DNA of 45,890 nucleotides from Crenothrix polyspora (GTDB taxonomy: Bacteria > Pseudomonadota > Gammaproteobacteria > Methylococcales > Methylomonadaceae): assembly GCF_900163755.1 (NCBI RefSeq), contig NZ_FUKI01000159.1:1-45890 (forward strand), in the 5' to 3' direction. Below, piece by piece: positions 24,283 through 35,288 of this stretch; the stretch's first letter is position 1; every line of letters starts with the position of its first letter. The notes below the pieces were generated by a model that saw only the letters and a program-made list of their open reading frames with translations, did no database searches and had not been told where the DNA came from. Both the position numbers and the translations under genes were made by a program.

Positions 24283-26205
24283 ATGGCTAAAATAATCGGA
24301 ATCGATTTAGGAACCACCAATTCATGTGTCGCCGTGCTGGAAAACGGCGTTGCTAAAGTCATCGAAAACAGCGAAGGCGCACGTACTACACCGTCTATCA
24401 TCGCCTTTACCAGCGATGACGAAGTGCTGGTTGGCCAATCCGCCAAGCGTCAAGCGGTCACCAACCCACAAAACACCTTGTTTGCCATCAAACGTTTGAT
24501 TGGCCGCCGTTTTAAAGATGATGTGGTACAAAAAGACATCAAAATGGTACCGTATAAAATCGTTGAAGCAGAAAACGGCGATGCCTGGGTTGAAGTGCGC
24601 GGCAAAAAAATGGCCTCGCCTGAAATTTCAGCACGTATTTTAATGAAGCTGAAAAAAGATGCTGAAGCCTATTTGGGCGAAGAAGTCACCGAAGCGGTTA
24701 TCACGGTACCGGCGTATTTTAACGATTCACAACGTCAAGCCACCAAAGACGCTGGCCGTATTGCAGGTCTCGAAGTCAGACGTATTATCAACGAACCCAC
24801 GGCTTCGGCGTTGGCGTTTGGTATGGACAAACCCAAGGGCGACACTAAAATTGCCGTGTACGATTTGGGCGGCGGTACCTTTGACGTATCCATCATCGAA
24901 ATTGCTGAAATCGATGGCGAACACCAATTTGAAGTGTTGTCCACTAACGGCGACACCTTCTTGGGCGGCGAAGATTTTGACTCACGCATCATTGAATATC
25001 TGGCCAATGAGTTCAAAAAAGAAACCACCGTGGATTTGCACAACGACCCGTTGGCGCTGCAACGCTTGAAAGAAGCCGCAGAAAAAGCCAAGATCGAACT
25101 GTCATCCGCGCAACAAACCGACGTTAACTTACCGTACATCACTGCGGATGCTACCGGCCCTAAGCATTTAAACGTTAAATTAACCCGTGCCAAGCTCGAA
25201 TCGTTAGTAGACGAGTTGATTGAACGCACCAAAGGCCCGTGTATTACCGCATTGAAAGATGCTGGCCTGTCTGCATCAGATATTCATGACATCATTTTGG
25301 TAGGCGGCCAAACCCGTATGCCTAAAGTGCAGGAAATGGTCAAAAACATTTTCGGCAAAGAACCGCGTAAAGACGTTAACCCAGATGAAGCGGTGGCCTT
25401 GGGCGCTGCCATTCAAGCCGGTGTATTGGCAGGTGATGTTAAGGACGTGTTGTTGCTGGATGTTATTCCGTTGTCTTTGGGTATTGAAACCATGGGCGGC
25501 ATTTTAACCAAGCTGATTGAAAAAAACACCACCATCCCTACCAACGCCTCGCAAGTATTCTCCACCGCTGACGACAACCAAACTGCGGTGACCATTCATG
25601 TCTTGCAAGGTGAGCGTGAAAAAGCCTCGGCGAATAAATCATTAGGTCGCTTTGATTTGGCGGACATTCCACCGGCTTCACGCGGTATTCCGCAAATTGA
25701 AGTGTCGTTTGACATTGATGCCAACGGTATCTTGAACGTATCGGCCAAAGATAAGGCGACTGGTAAAAAGCAATCCATCATCATTAAAGCCTCTAGCGGT
25801 TTGTCGGATGATGAAGTGGAACGCATGATTAAAGATGCCGAAGCCCATGCCGATGAAGACCGTAAATTGACCGAGCTGGTACATGCCCGTAACCATGCCG
25901 AAGGCATGATGCACGCCACGGAAAAATCGCTGAAAGAACTCGGTGAGCAAGTGGATGCTGCTGAAAAATCCAGCATTGAAGAAGCCATCAACGCCTTGAA
26001 AGAAGTGGTTAAAGGCGAAGACAAAGATGCCATCGAAGCCAAGACTAATGCACTGACTGAATTGTCTGGTAAACTGGCAGAACGTGTTTATGCACAAAAA
26101 GCGGGTGGCGATGACGCGGGTAACGCTGCGGGTGGATCATCTGCTCACGCCGCCGATGACGGTGTGGTTGATGCCGAGTTTGAAGAAGTTAAAGACGATA
26201 AGTAA
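24283..26205 (+). CDS. dnaK: Chaperone DnaK (Hsp70)
   Basis: 640 residues, full length. The Hsp70 signatures are [14 protein letters not shown] near the start, [16 protein letters not shown] near 197 and [16 protein letters not shown] near 341. The substrate-binding domain includes [17 protein letters not shown], followed by the helical lid and an acidic tail ending [13 protein letters not shown] lies upstream of the ATG. It works with GrpE (upstream) and DnaJ (26858). A strong terminator follows, so dnaJ is probably transcribed separately at least in part. Confidence 0.98.
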   Translation: MAKIIGIDLGTTNSCVAVLENGVAKVIENSEGARTTPSIIAFTSDDEVLVGQSAKRQAVTNPQNTLFAIKRLIGRRFKDDVVQKDIKMVPYKIVEAENGDAWVEVRGKKMASPEISARILMKLKKDAEAYLGEEVTEAVITVPAYFNDSQRQATKDAGRIAGLEVRRIINEPTASALAFGMDKPKGDTKIAVYDLGGGTFDVSIIEIAEIDGEHQFEVLSTNGDTFLGGEDFDSRIIEYLANEFKKETTVDLHNDPLALQRLKEAAEKAKIELSSAQQTDVNLPYITADATGPKHLNVKLTRAKLESLVDELIERTKGPCITALKDAGLSASDIHDIILVGGQTRMPKVQEMVKNIFGKEPRKDVNPDEAVALGAAIQAGVLAGDVKDVLLLDVIPLSLGIETMGGILTKLIEKNTTIPTNASQVFSTADDNQTAVTIHVLQGEREKASANKSLGRFDLADIPPASRGIPQIEVSFDIDANGILNVSAKDKATGKKQSIIIKASSGLSDDEVERMIKDAEAHADEDRKLTELVHARNHAEGMMHATEKSLKELGEQVDAAEKSSIEEAINALKEVVKGEDKDAIEAKTNALTELSGKLAERVYAQKAGGDDAGNAAGGSSAHAADDGVVDAEFEEVKDDK

Positions 26206-26229
26206 CATTCCAAGCAGTTAATGGATATT

Positions 26230-26265
26230 AGACCTGTCAGCCTATATAGCTGACAGGTCTTTTCT
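26230..26265 (+). terminator. Rho-independent terminator after dnaK
   Basis: Perfect 12-bp arms AGACCTGTCAGC and GCTGACAGGTCT around CTATATA, followed by TTTCT, 24 bp after the dnaK stop. It separates the hrcA-grpE-dnaK transcript from the DUF29-dnaJ segment. Confidence 0.9.
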
Positions 26266-26407
26266 GCGTTAAGCGGCAAACAATGCAACACTAATGCCTA
26301 AGCTTTTTTCGTGTTTTTGTATTTTCCGTGGACTATGGGTAACATGTCTTGAAAGTGGGCTTATACCAACCCATAAACCCGCTGTTTAATTGACGATGAG
26401 GGACTTA

Positions 26408-26851
26408 ATGAATATCAAAAACCTCTACGAACAAGATTTTTATTCATGGATACAACACCATGTTGCTTTACTAAAAGAGTCACGTTTTGACGACATTGAT
26501 GTGGCTAATCTAATAGAAGAGCTAGAAGGCATGGCCAAAAAAGATGAGCGTGAATTAATTAGTCGCCTTATTATCCTAATAGCACACTTGTTGAAATGGC
26601 AATATCAGCCTGACATGCAAGGCAATAGCTGGTCGAGCTCAATTATTGAACAGCGTGCGCAAATTTTATTTTTGCTGGAAGACGTACCCAGTTTAAAAAA
26701 TAAAATGCCACAATCAGTTCTTAGGGCATACCCTAAAGCCATAGAAATCGCTGTTAGAGAAACTCGATTATCGAATTTTCCACAACAATGCCCCTACAGC
26801 GACAAGCAGTTATTAGACGAAGATTTTTACCCTGACAACAAACAAAAATAA
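26408..26851 (+). CDS. DUF29 family protein
   Basis: 147 residues from the ATG at 26408, chosen for its GAGGGAC RBS 7 nt upstream and because the family starts NxxLYEQDFYxWI; a TTG at 26390 is in frame. Family hallmarks are LYEQDFYSWIQHHVALL, IDVANLIEELEGMAKKDERELISRLIILIAHLLKWQYQP and the C-terminal YPDNK. It is an all-helical family common in cyanobacteria and some gammaproteobacteria, of unknown function. Lying between dnaK and dnaJ, it ends 6 bp before dnaJ and is probably cotranscribed with it. Confidence 0.82.
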   Translation: MNIKNLYEQDFYSWIQHHVALLKESRFDDIDVANLIEELEGMAKKDERELISRLIILIAHLLKWQYQPDMQGNSWSSSIIEQRAQILFLLEDVPSLKNKMPQSVLRAYPKAIEIAVRETRLSNFPQQCPYSDKQLLDEDFYPDNKQK

Positions 26852-26857
26852 TATTCC

Positions 26858-28794
<1,937 letters not shown>

Positions 28795-28822
28795 ATCCAT
28801 GTACAGCGTTTTCAACTTAGGA

Positions 28823-28897
28823 CAGTTACAGCCACCGTTCGTGCTGAGCTTGTCGAAGCATGAACGGCACACTTCGACAGGCTCAGTGCGAACGGTT
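28823..28897. repeat. Palindromic intergenic repeat, second copy of the 13-79 type
   Basis: The first 50 bp are the same as positions 1-50 (CAGTTACAG, then CCGTTCGTGCTGAGC and so on). The second arm has a few changes (CAGGCTCAGTGCGAACGG), so the stem is imperfect and no T-run follows. It lies just past dapB. Confidence 0.85.
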
Positions 28898-28904
28898 ACG
28901 CTGT

Positions 28905-28955
28905 AAGTATTCACTTCCCCCTTTTTCAAAGAAGGAAACTGAATGATTACGAATC
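28905..28955. repeat. Internally deleted, inverted copy of the 9013-9115 repeat
   Basis: It starts GTAAGTATTCACTTCCCCC and ends AACTGAATGATTACGA, the reverse complements of the two ends of 9013-9115, but about half the middle is missing. It follows directly on the previous repeat. Confidence 0.65.
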
Positions 28956-29022
28956 CATCAACCTAAGCATTATTGGGTAACACCGTGTCAATCCATTCCC
29001 TAAAATTAACCCAAGGCAACTA

Positions 29023-29421
29023 ATGAGTTTTAAAATCGGCATCGTAAAGTCAGCCATAAAATGGACACCCAACAAATTAATCACCTGGGTGGCCAATTAC
29101 AAACTGAAGGGTATTGCAGAAATCATCGATTTTAATTTTAATCTTGATACCAGAACCGCCTACGCGCAAGTACAGCTATTAGGCGAAGCAGAACCTATTG
29201 AAGTTCAAATGAACGGTTTTGCTATCATTAACGATGGCGAATCGTACCAATTTATCATGCAGCAAGCAAAATCCAACCGACCTTGGCTGAATAATATTTT
29301 GGCTCGCATTGTTGATAAAGCCTGGAAAATTCCGGTAATTCCACAATTGCAACCGCATATTGGCTTACTTGCTGAGCTGTTTAAAGTAGAAAACGCACAA
29401 CAAACTGACCGTATGGATTAA
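29023..29421 (+). CDS. Unknown small protein
   Basis: 132 residues with AAGG 6 nt before the ATG. I do not recognise the family. No signal peptide or membrane span is seen. Residues 10-90 look like an alternating beta-rich and helical domain (KGIAEIIDFNFNLDTRTAYAQVQLLGEAEPIEVQMNGFAI), followed by a helical, Trp- and Pro-containing segment (NRPWLNNILARIVDKAWKIPVIPQLQP). The lipid/steroid-binding SCP2-like fold is one possibility from the hydrophobic pattern only. It stands alone between a repeat cluster and an acyltransferase gene. Confidence 0.6.
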   Translation: MSFKIGIVKSAIKWTPNKLITWVANYKLKGIAEIIDFNFNLDTRTAYAQVQLLGEAEPIEVQMNGFAIINDGESYQFIMQQAKSNRPWLNNILARIVDKAWKIPVIPQLQPHIGLLAELFKVENAQQTDRMD

Positions 29422-29517
29422 ACGCTGTAACCCATATAAAACAGTATCTGGGGGCATCTAATCATAACAAAATAGATTCCCCAGCATCCTCGCTAGAAAT
29501 TATTCGATGGCAGCAAC

Positions 29518-30594
29518 ATGACTAAAAGAATCCTAGGCTTTGATGGCATTCGTGGCCTAGCGGCGGTTTTTGTTGTTTTAACTCACCTACATTTCTGGAA
29601 ATTGCTTGAGAATCATCACCTACTCAACCCAGCCCTCACACCGCTGTTTGGCGCAACCGGTGTGCAAGCTTTTTTCATACTATCAGGATTTTTAATTACC
29701 GCACTGCTTATTACTGAGCTAGAAAGCACAGGCAGCATTTCCCTAAAATATTTTTTTATCCGCCGCTCACTGCGAATTTTCCCACTGTACCTCTTATTTT
29801 TAGCCCTCGTCACACTGATCTATTACATCGATAGCAGAGTAACCACAACAGCCTCGCTGCTCTTTGCTTACAGCTATCTTTATAACTTCATCCCCAAATC
29901 ACTCTATACACCTTTTTTAGGACATACCTGGTCGCTGGCAGTTGAAGAGCATTTTTATCTGTTTTGGCCGTTTATTTTTGTAATAGCTTTTAAAAAACAC
30001 CGCACCCCACTGCTGATTGTTATTGTTTTGTATTTACTCAGCACACCTGTATTACATACTTACTTAGATAACATCGGCTTATCTAAAAGCTATTTTGTGG
30101 CACGCTGGACATTCATCGCCAGTTACAATATTGCTATGGGCTGTTTATTAGCCATGCTCATGCTATCAGGTTCGGCTCAATCAATTATTCGACGTTACTT
30201 AAGTGGCCGCAGATCACTTATCGTCAGTGGTTTTCTATACGTTTTCCCCGCTACGGTGTATGGTTTATCGGTAAGTTTTGACAATATTTTCAGTAGCTAC
30301 ATCAGATGTATCGGCATTGCCGGCATGATAGGCTGGCTTTACACCCATCAGAACTCGTTAGCGGCAAAATGCTTAGAATGCCGACCACTTAAATACTTAG
30401 GCACAGTTTCCTACGGCATTTATATGTACCAAGGCTTGTTTTTAGCCACAGGCCCCGCACGGCATGCAGGGCATTTTTGGCCACCGACAAGTCAGCTTAA
30501 CGGATTATTTTGGGTAATCATTGTCACACCGCTGTCCTACCATCTGTTTGAAAAGCCGTTTATCCGCTTAAAGCATAAATTTAAGAGCCCCTAA
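29518..30594 (+). CDS. Acyltransferase 3 family membrane protein (OafA/YrhL-like)
   Basis: 358 residues with about ten hydrophobic segments. The family opening GFDGIRGLAAVFVVLTH (with the catalytic-type His) is present. GVQAFFILSGFLIT (about 49-62), FFIRRSLRIFPLYL (about 84-97) and GHTWSLAVEEHFYLFWP (about 140-156) are all characteristic. These proteins move acyl groups onto exported glycans in the inner membrane. The acceptor cannot be told; no O-antigen cluster is near. The C-terminus is only the membrane domain, without an SGNH domain. Confidence 0.88.
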   Translation: MTKRILGFDGIRGLAAVFVVLTHLHFWKLLENHHLLNPALTPLFGATGVQAFFILSGFLITALLITELESTGSISLKYFFIRRSLRIFPLYLLFLALVTLIYYIDSRVTTTASLLFAYSYLYNFIPKSLYTPFLGHTWSLAVEEHFYLFWPFIFVIAFKKHRTPLLIVIVLYLLSTPVLHTYLDNIGLSKSYFVARWTFIASYNIAMGCLLAMLMLSGSAQSIIRRYLSGRRSLIVSGFLYVFPATVYGLSVSFDNIFSSYIRCIGIAGMIGWLYTHQNSLAAKCLECRPLKYLGTVSYGIYMYQGLFLATGPARHAGHFWPPTSQLNGLFWVIIVTPLSYHLFEKPFIRLKHKFKSP

Positions 30595-30679
30595 AGTGAC
30601 TGCCACGAAAGATTAACACCCCCCTCCCCTTGCCATTTAAAAATACACAGATAAGCTTTTATGTTTACTCACAAACAAA

Positions 30680-31621
30680 ATGTCTATGACTAAAATTCCC
30701 ATCGGTATCAGCAGTTGCCTCCTTGGCCAACCCGTCCGCTACGATGGCGGCCACAAACGCGACAACTACATCGTTGGCACGTTAGCAGACTATTTTGATT
30801 TTCAGCCCTTTTGTCCTGAAATTGCCATCGGTATGGGCACACCGCGCCCGACCATACACCTGGTAAATAGCAATAAGCAAATACGCAGTATCGGTGTGAA
30901 AAATCCTGATATAGATGTTACAGACCAGCTACGCGATTACGCTAATCAGCAAAAAAGCCCTCACAGTGATTTATGTGGTTATATTTTAAAAAAAGGTTCG
31001 CCCAGTTGCGGCATGGAACGGGTAAAAGTCTATAGCAATGGTCAGCCGCAACAAATCGGCACAGGGATTTATGCCGAAGTAATGATGCGTAATAATCCAT
31101 TACTACCGGTTGAGGAAGAAGGGCGCTTAGGTGATCCACGATTACGTGAAAACTTTATCCAGCGGGTTTATGTGCTGCACCGCTGGAAGCTATTAATCAC
31201 AGAAGGCCTGACACCTCAGCGATTAACGCGTTTTCATGCCCAACACAAACTGATTATTATGAGCCATGCCAACTATGCAGATTTAGGGCAATTATTGGCA
31301 ACGGTAAGTAAAGAAAATATTGTTGAAGTCGCAAAAATCTACATCGCACAACTGATGACGACACTTAAAAAACTCGCCAGCCGTAAAAGCCATGTTAACG
31401 TATTACAGCATATTCAAGGCTATCTAAAAAAAGAATTAACGGCTGATGACAAAGCCGAACTCAGTGAGTTAATTGAACGCTACCGACTTGGTGAAGTACC
31501 GCTCATTGTGCCGTTAACCTTGCTAAAACATCATTTTAGAAAGAACCCTGACGCTTACATAGAAGACTCTTATTACATGTGCCCTTACCCAGCACCCTTG
31601 CAACTGAGCAACGCGCTATAA
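30680..31621 (+). CDS. DUF523-DUF1722 fusion protein (TudS-like plus YbgA-like)
   Basis: 313 residues. Residues 7-160 are DUF523, with C13 (ISSCLLG), C45 (FCPE) and C110 (GSPSCG). In the DUF523 member TudS, three cysteines in these contexts hold a [4Fe-4S] cluster that removes sulfur from thiouracil; the same activity here is inference. A fourth Cys (C99) is nearby. Residues 180-305 are DUF1722, as in E. coli YbgA, of unknown role. The fusion is known from many proteobacteria. The next gene starts 1 bp after its stop. Confidence 0.85.
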   Translation: MSMTKIPIGISSCLLGQPVRYDGGHKRDNYIVGTLADYFDFQPFCPEIAIGMGTPRPTIHLVNSNKQIRSIGVKNPDIDVTDQLRDYANQQKSPHSDLCGYILKKGSPSCGMERVKVYSNGQPQQIGTGIYAEVMMRNNPLLPVEEEGRLGDPRLRENFIQRVYVLHRWKLLITEGLTPQRLTRFHAQHKLIIMSHANYADLGQLLATVSKENIVEVAKIYIAQLMTTLKKLASRKSHVNVLQHIQGYLKKELTADDKAELSELIERYRLGEVPLIVPLTLLKHHFRKNPDAYIEDSYYMCPYPAPLQLSNAL

Positions 31622-31622
31622 C

Positions 31623-32483
31623 ATGGCTAAAATTTTAATTATCGGCTGCGGTTCTATGGGTTATCAACTGGCCAAAACCTTGGCTGATGCGGGGCATGAT
31701 GTCACTGGCTTAAAACGCAATCCACCGCAAGCAGCTACTGAAAACTTTAAATTTATCCGTGCTGACATCACCTCGCCCACTGACTTGCAAGCATTGGACA
31801 GCGATTTTGAACACGTATTCTTTATTGTATCTGCCGATGGCCGTAATGACAGCAGTTATCATGACGTTTATGAGACCGGCTTAAATAACTTACTTAACCA
31901 ATTCACAAAAAGCCATTGTCAAGCAGCGTGGATTTTTGTGTCATCCACCAGTGTATATGGCCAAACGCAGGGCGAGTGGGTTGATGAAAATTCAATTACC
32001 CTACCTTCCAAAAGCACCAGTCTTAAAATAGTCGCCGCTGAACAAAAACTGATGGCACATAATCCAACCAACGTTGTGGTGCGTTTTTCGGGTATTTACG
32101 GGGCAGGCCGCGAGTATCTGCTACGATCAGCCCAGCAATCGCCATTAATTCAGCAAAGCCCCCCGTACTATACCAATAGAATTCATCAACACGACTGCGT
32201 GAACGTATTAGTGTTTTTGCTAGCACAGCGCTTGGCAGGTATTAGGCTTGAGCAATGTTACTTAGCCAGCGATAATAATCCTGCCCCGCTGTGGGAAGTG
32301 ATGTCTTGGATGACAGGGCAATTAAACTGTACCCCGCCCACAGCAAAAATAACTGCACCCGATCACGCTAGCGACATGAACAAACGCTGTCGTAATGACA
32401 GACTTACAAAACTGGGCTATCAGTTTATTTATGCCGATTACACAGCGGGTTATTCGGCATTAATGCCACTAAAAAACCAATAA
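31623..32483 (+). CDS. NAD(P)-dependent epimerase/dehydratase-like protein (YeeZ-like)
   Basis: 286 residues. An N-terminal Rossmann motif GCGSMG (8-13) is followed by FIRADITS (acidic strand) and FVSSTSVYGQTQGEWVDE (about 104-121), the S-x-x-x-Y region. The extended-SDR lysine of YxxxK is not in its standard place, as in YeeZ-type members. Substrate unknown. It starts 1 bp after the DUF523-DUF1722 gene and is clearly in the same operon. Confidence 0.8.
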   Translation: MAKILIIGCGSMGYQLAKTLADAGHDVTGLKRNPPQAATENFKFIRADITSPTDLQALDSDFEHVFFIVSADGRNDSSYHDVYETGLNNLLNQFTKSHCQAAWIFVSSTSVYGQTQGEWVDENSITLPSKSTSLKIVAAEQKLMAHNPTNVVVRFSGIYGAGREYLLRSAQQSPLIQQSPPYYTNRIHQHDCVNVLVFLLAQRLAGIRLEQCYLASDNNPAPLWEVMSWMTGQLNCTPPTAKITAPDHASDMNKRCRNDRLTKLGYQFIYADYTAGYSALMPLKNQ

Positions 32484-32584
32484 CCCACATCAAAATATCG
32501 CGCTTTAAAATGCAAAGTCCGCGCTATGGCACTAGTATTTTCCGGTATAATTCGGGTATTTTTAACTCAAGGTAGTAGTGCGTT

Positions 32585-33799
32585 ATGTCAGAAATCAATA
32601 AAGTAGTCTTGGCTTATTCCGGAGGCCTTGATACCTCCGTTATCCTTAAATGGCTGCAAGATGTGTATCAGTGCGAAGTGGTTACCTTTACCGCCGACTT
32701 AGGCCAAGGTGAAGAGGTAGAACCTGCACGCGCCAAAGCCCAAGCCATGGGCATTAAAGAAATCTACATAGACGACTTACGCGAAGAATTCGCCCGTGAT
32801 TTCGTGTTCCCCATGTTTCGCGCCAATACCGTTTATGAAGGTGAGTATTTATTAGGCACCTCCATCGCCCGCCCGTTAATTGCCAAACGCTTAATTGAAA
32901 TTGCTAACGAAACCGGCGCTAAAGCCATCTCGCACGGCGCAACCGGCAAAGGTAACGATCAAGTGCGTTTTGAACTGGGCGCGTATGCACTGCGTCCTGA
33001 TATTCAGGTGATTGCACCGTGGCGCGAATGGGAATTAAGCTCACGCCAAACCCTGCTCGATTACGCCGAAAAACACAGCATCCCTGTGGAAATGAAAAAA
33101 GGTAAAACCTCACCGTATTCTATGGATGCCAATTTACTGCACATTTCCTACGAAGGCCGCGTATTAGAAAATCCGTGGACAGAGCCCGAAGAAGATATGT
33201 GGCGCTGGACAGTGTCGCCCGAAGCCGCCCCCGATAAAGCCACTTATATTGAAGTAACTTATCAACACGGTGACATTGTGGCGATTGATGACGTAGCGTG
33301 CTCACCGGCTACTGTTCTTGAACAACTCAATAAAATCGGCGGCGCTAACGGTATTGGCCGTTTGGATATTGTTGAAAATCGCTATGTTGGCATGAAATCA
33401 CGCGGCTGCTACGAAACTCCCGCTGGCACCATCATGCTTAAAGCCCATCGTGCTATCGAATCGCTAACTTTAGACCGTGAAGTGGCGCATTTAAAAGATG
33501 ATCTCATGCCACGCTATGCGTCTTTAATCTATAACGGTTACTGGTGGAGTCCTGAGCGCGAAATGCTACAAACCATGATTAACGCTTCACAAACTAACGT
33601 TAACGGCAAAGTACGTCTAAAATTATACAAAGGTAATGTTATTGTTGTTGGCCGCGCCTCCAGTACCGACAGCTTGTTTGATGAAAGTATTGCCACCTTT
33701 GAAGACGATGGCGGCGCGTACAACCAAAAAGATGCTGAAGGTTTTATTAAACTGAATGCGCTCAGAATGCGAATCGCGGCGGCTAAACGCTTAAAATAA
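32585..33799 (+). CDS. argG: Argininosuccinate synthase
   Basis: 404 residues, the usual type 1 length. It joins citrulline and aspartate with ATP in arginine synthesis. The N-type ATP pyrophosphatase P-loop AYSGGLDTS (9-17), the [13 protein letters not shown] motif (about 118-130) and [11 protein letters not shown]-like [10 protein letters not shown] are intact. A TATAAT hexamer at 32546-32551 is a plausible -10 element, but the -35 is poor. Confidence 0.97.
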   Translation: MSEINKVVLAYSGGLDTSVILKWLQDVYQCEVVTFTADLGQGEEVEPARAKAQAMGIKEIYIDDLREEFARDFVFPMFRANTVYEGEYLLGTSIARPLIAKRLIEIANETGAKAISHGATGKGNDQVRFELGAYALRPDIQVIAPWREWELSSRQTLLDYAEKHSIPVEMKKGKTSPYSMDANLLHISYEGRVLENPWTEPEEDMWRWTVSPEAAPDKATYIEVTYQHGDIVAIDDVACSPATVLEQLNKIGGANGIGRLDIVENRYVGMKSRGCYETPAGTIMLKAHRAIESLTLDREVAHLKDDLMPRYASLIYNGYWWSPEREMLQTMINASQTNVNGKVRLKLYKGNVIVVGRASSTDSLFDESIATFEDDGGAYNQKDAEGFIKLNALRMRIAAAKRLK

Positions 33800-33931
33800 C
33801 CACAAAGAAAACGCGCGACAAATCTCAATAAGCTTGTATAATCAGCTTTTTGGGGTGCGCCGCGCTAACCAAAACAGTATTTGTTCACATAGAATACAGC
33901 GCGATAATAGCGCCTGGTTTGAGGGGGAATA

Positions 33932-34531
33932 ATGGCCGATAGGCGCGATATAAAGTTTGAAATTGTTGATCATCGAAGGGCGCTACAAAAAATATCTCCC
34001 CATCACGATCTAGTAAAACCTAAGCGGTGGCGTGTTACAGCGCTGCTTGCAGCAATGGCTGTGGTAATAGCGCTAGGCTTTGCAGTGTCACCTGATGACA
34101 ACATGGAAACAACTGTTCGCATGACTAAACACGTTGCTACACCAGCCAATCCTGTGCTGTCTTCGGAAATTAATAACCTGAAAGGTCAGTTTGTTGGTTT
34201 AATCAGTGGCTCTATTGAAAACAAGTTAAAAACCTTGGAAGATAATATCCGTGTCGGTGCGGTCAGTAATTCTTTGGGCACAATACAAGATTTAAAAAAT
34301 GACGTTAAAGTGCTGCGTGCGTATTCACAGCCTAGTACACCCGAAAACAGCACGGTGGTGTCTAATGCACAGCTAATGAAAGAAATGTCGCACTTAAGAA
34401 ATCTTATTTATCTTACCCTCAGCTCATGCGGGTTGATGATTGCAGCAATTGCAGGAACGTGGATTAAAAATCGTAAACAACTGCCATTTAAAAAACCAGA
34501 AGTCATTACCCGTTATTTGGGCAAACACTGA
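33932..34531 (+). CDS. Unknown membrane protein with two spans
   Basis: 199 residues, no family recognised. A basic cytoplasmic-looking N-terminus precedes a first transmembrane helix (about 36-52, TALLAAMAVVIALGFAV). A periplasmic-type loop of about 100 residues contains a predicted coiled coil (75-130, with LKGQFVGLISGSIENKLKTLEDNI). A second span lies at about 157-177, and the tail is basic. A TATAAT at 33836-33841 preceded by GCGACA at 16 bp may be its promoter. A strong terminator follows. Confidence 0.7.
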   Translation: MADRRDIKFEIVDHRRALQKISPHHDLVKPKRWRVTALLAAMAVVIALGFAVSPDDNMETTVRMTKHVATPANPVLSSEINNLKGQFVGLISGSIENKLKTLEDNIRVGAVSNSLGTIQDLKNDVKVLRAYSQPSTPENSTVVSNAQLMKEMSHLRNLIYLTLSSCGLMIAAIAGTWIKNRKQLPFKKPEVITRYLGKH

Positions 34532-34563
34532 TACTGTCTCTGCTGTATTATTGCTCAAACAAA

Positions 34564-34602
34564 AAAGCCGCTTTAGCCAATTAGCTAAAGCGGCTTTGTT
34601 TT
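34564..34602. terminator. Bidirectional Rho-independent terminator
   Basis: Perfect 14-bp arms AAAGCCGCTTTAGC and GCTAAAGCGGCTTT around CAATTA, with T-rich sequence (GTTTTAT) on the right and an A-run on the left. It lies between the convergent genes ending at 34531 and 34618 and should stop both transcripts. Confidence 0.95.
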
Positions 34603-34617
34603 ATGCAGACTTAAATT

Positions 34618-34956
34618 TTACTTATTGCTGATATAGGCAAATAATGCATCCAGCGCTTGCACTTCGCCGTAACCGGCAGTTTTAACAGCGCCATTTTTCA
34701 TGATTTCATCAATCGCTTTCGGCATACCGCCTCTGCCATTTTTAATAACTTCTTCAAAGCCGGCTCTGGTTAAAGCACCTGATTTAATATTGGCAGTCAA
34801 TTGTGGGTTTGACGCGATATCATGGCAAGTACCACAACCACGGCCAAAAGCGCGGTCATAAATTTTCTTACCGATGTCATTTGCTTCATCTGCTACCACT
34901 TGGCCACTTAACGCTACCAATACCACACCTGCCAATACGCCTAATAATTTTTTCAT
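34618..34956 (-). CDS. Small periplasmic class I cytochrome c (c5-like)
   Basis: 112 residues. A signal peptide (about 1-22) ends in VVA-DE. The haem motif is CGTCH (41-45) and the distal ligand is probably M78 in GRGGMPK. The C-terminal helix ALDALFAYISNK fits class I cytochromes. It should carry electrons in the periplasm. The partner is unknown; there is no oxidase or dehydrogenase gene nearby. AGAGG lies upstream of the ATG. It is unrelated to the three paralogues at 198-5586 outside the haem motif. Confidence 0.9.
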   Translation of the reverse strand: MKKLLGVLAGVVLVALSGQVVADEANDIGKKIYDRAFGRGCGTCHDIASNPQLTANIKSGALTRAGFEEVIKNGRGGMPKAIDEIMKNGAVKTAGYGEVQALDALFAYISNK

Positions 34957-35288
34957 ACCAACCTCTCTTATAGTTAAAAAAGTACTGCTTTACACAGTTC
35001 AGTTAAAAGTCAAACCCGCAAAGGATAGGGAATTTGACGAAATAATTCAATTGTTTTTGTTATTACCAACCACTGTTTTCTAACTTAGCCATATTATCAT
35101 CGAGCGTATATGAACAATGGCTGAATTTTTCCTGCTATTTTTAGCCAGTGGGCAGGCGTAATCACTTACTTTAAGGGCAATATTCTTAAGGTGGAACACA
35201 GTGTAATGTTACTTCTGTAGGCTGGGGTAAGGAATGAACCCCAGCGTCACCCCAACCTACAACACCTCCAACTTAAATGGGCAGCCAA
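34957..35288. other. Intergenic region with GTAGGYTGGGGT hairpin
   Basis: No gene seen. Arms GTAGGCTGGGGT (35217-35228) and ACCCCAACCTAC (35249-35260) pair at 11 of 12 positions, with an inner GGGGT/ACCCC pair. AACTTAAATGGGCAGCC follows, reminiscent of the element ends at 1588-1894. It lies just past the cysG stop codon and may aid termination. Confidence 0.55.
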
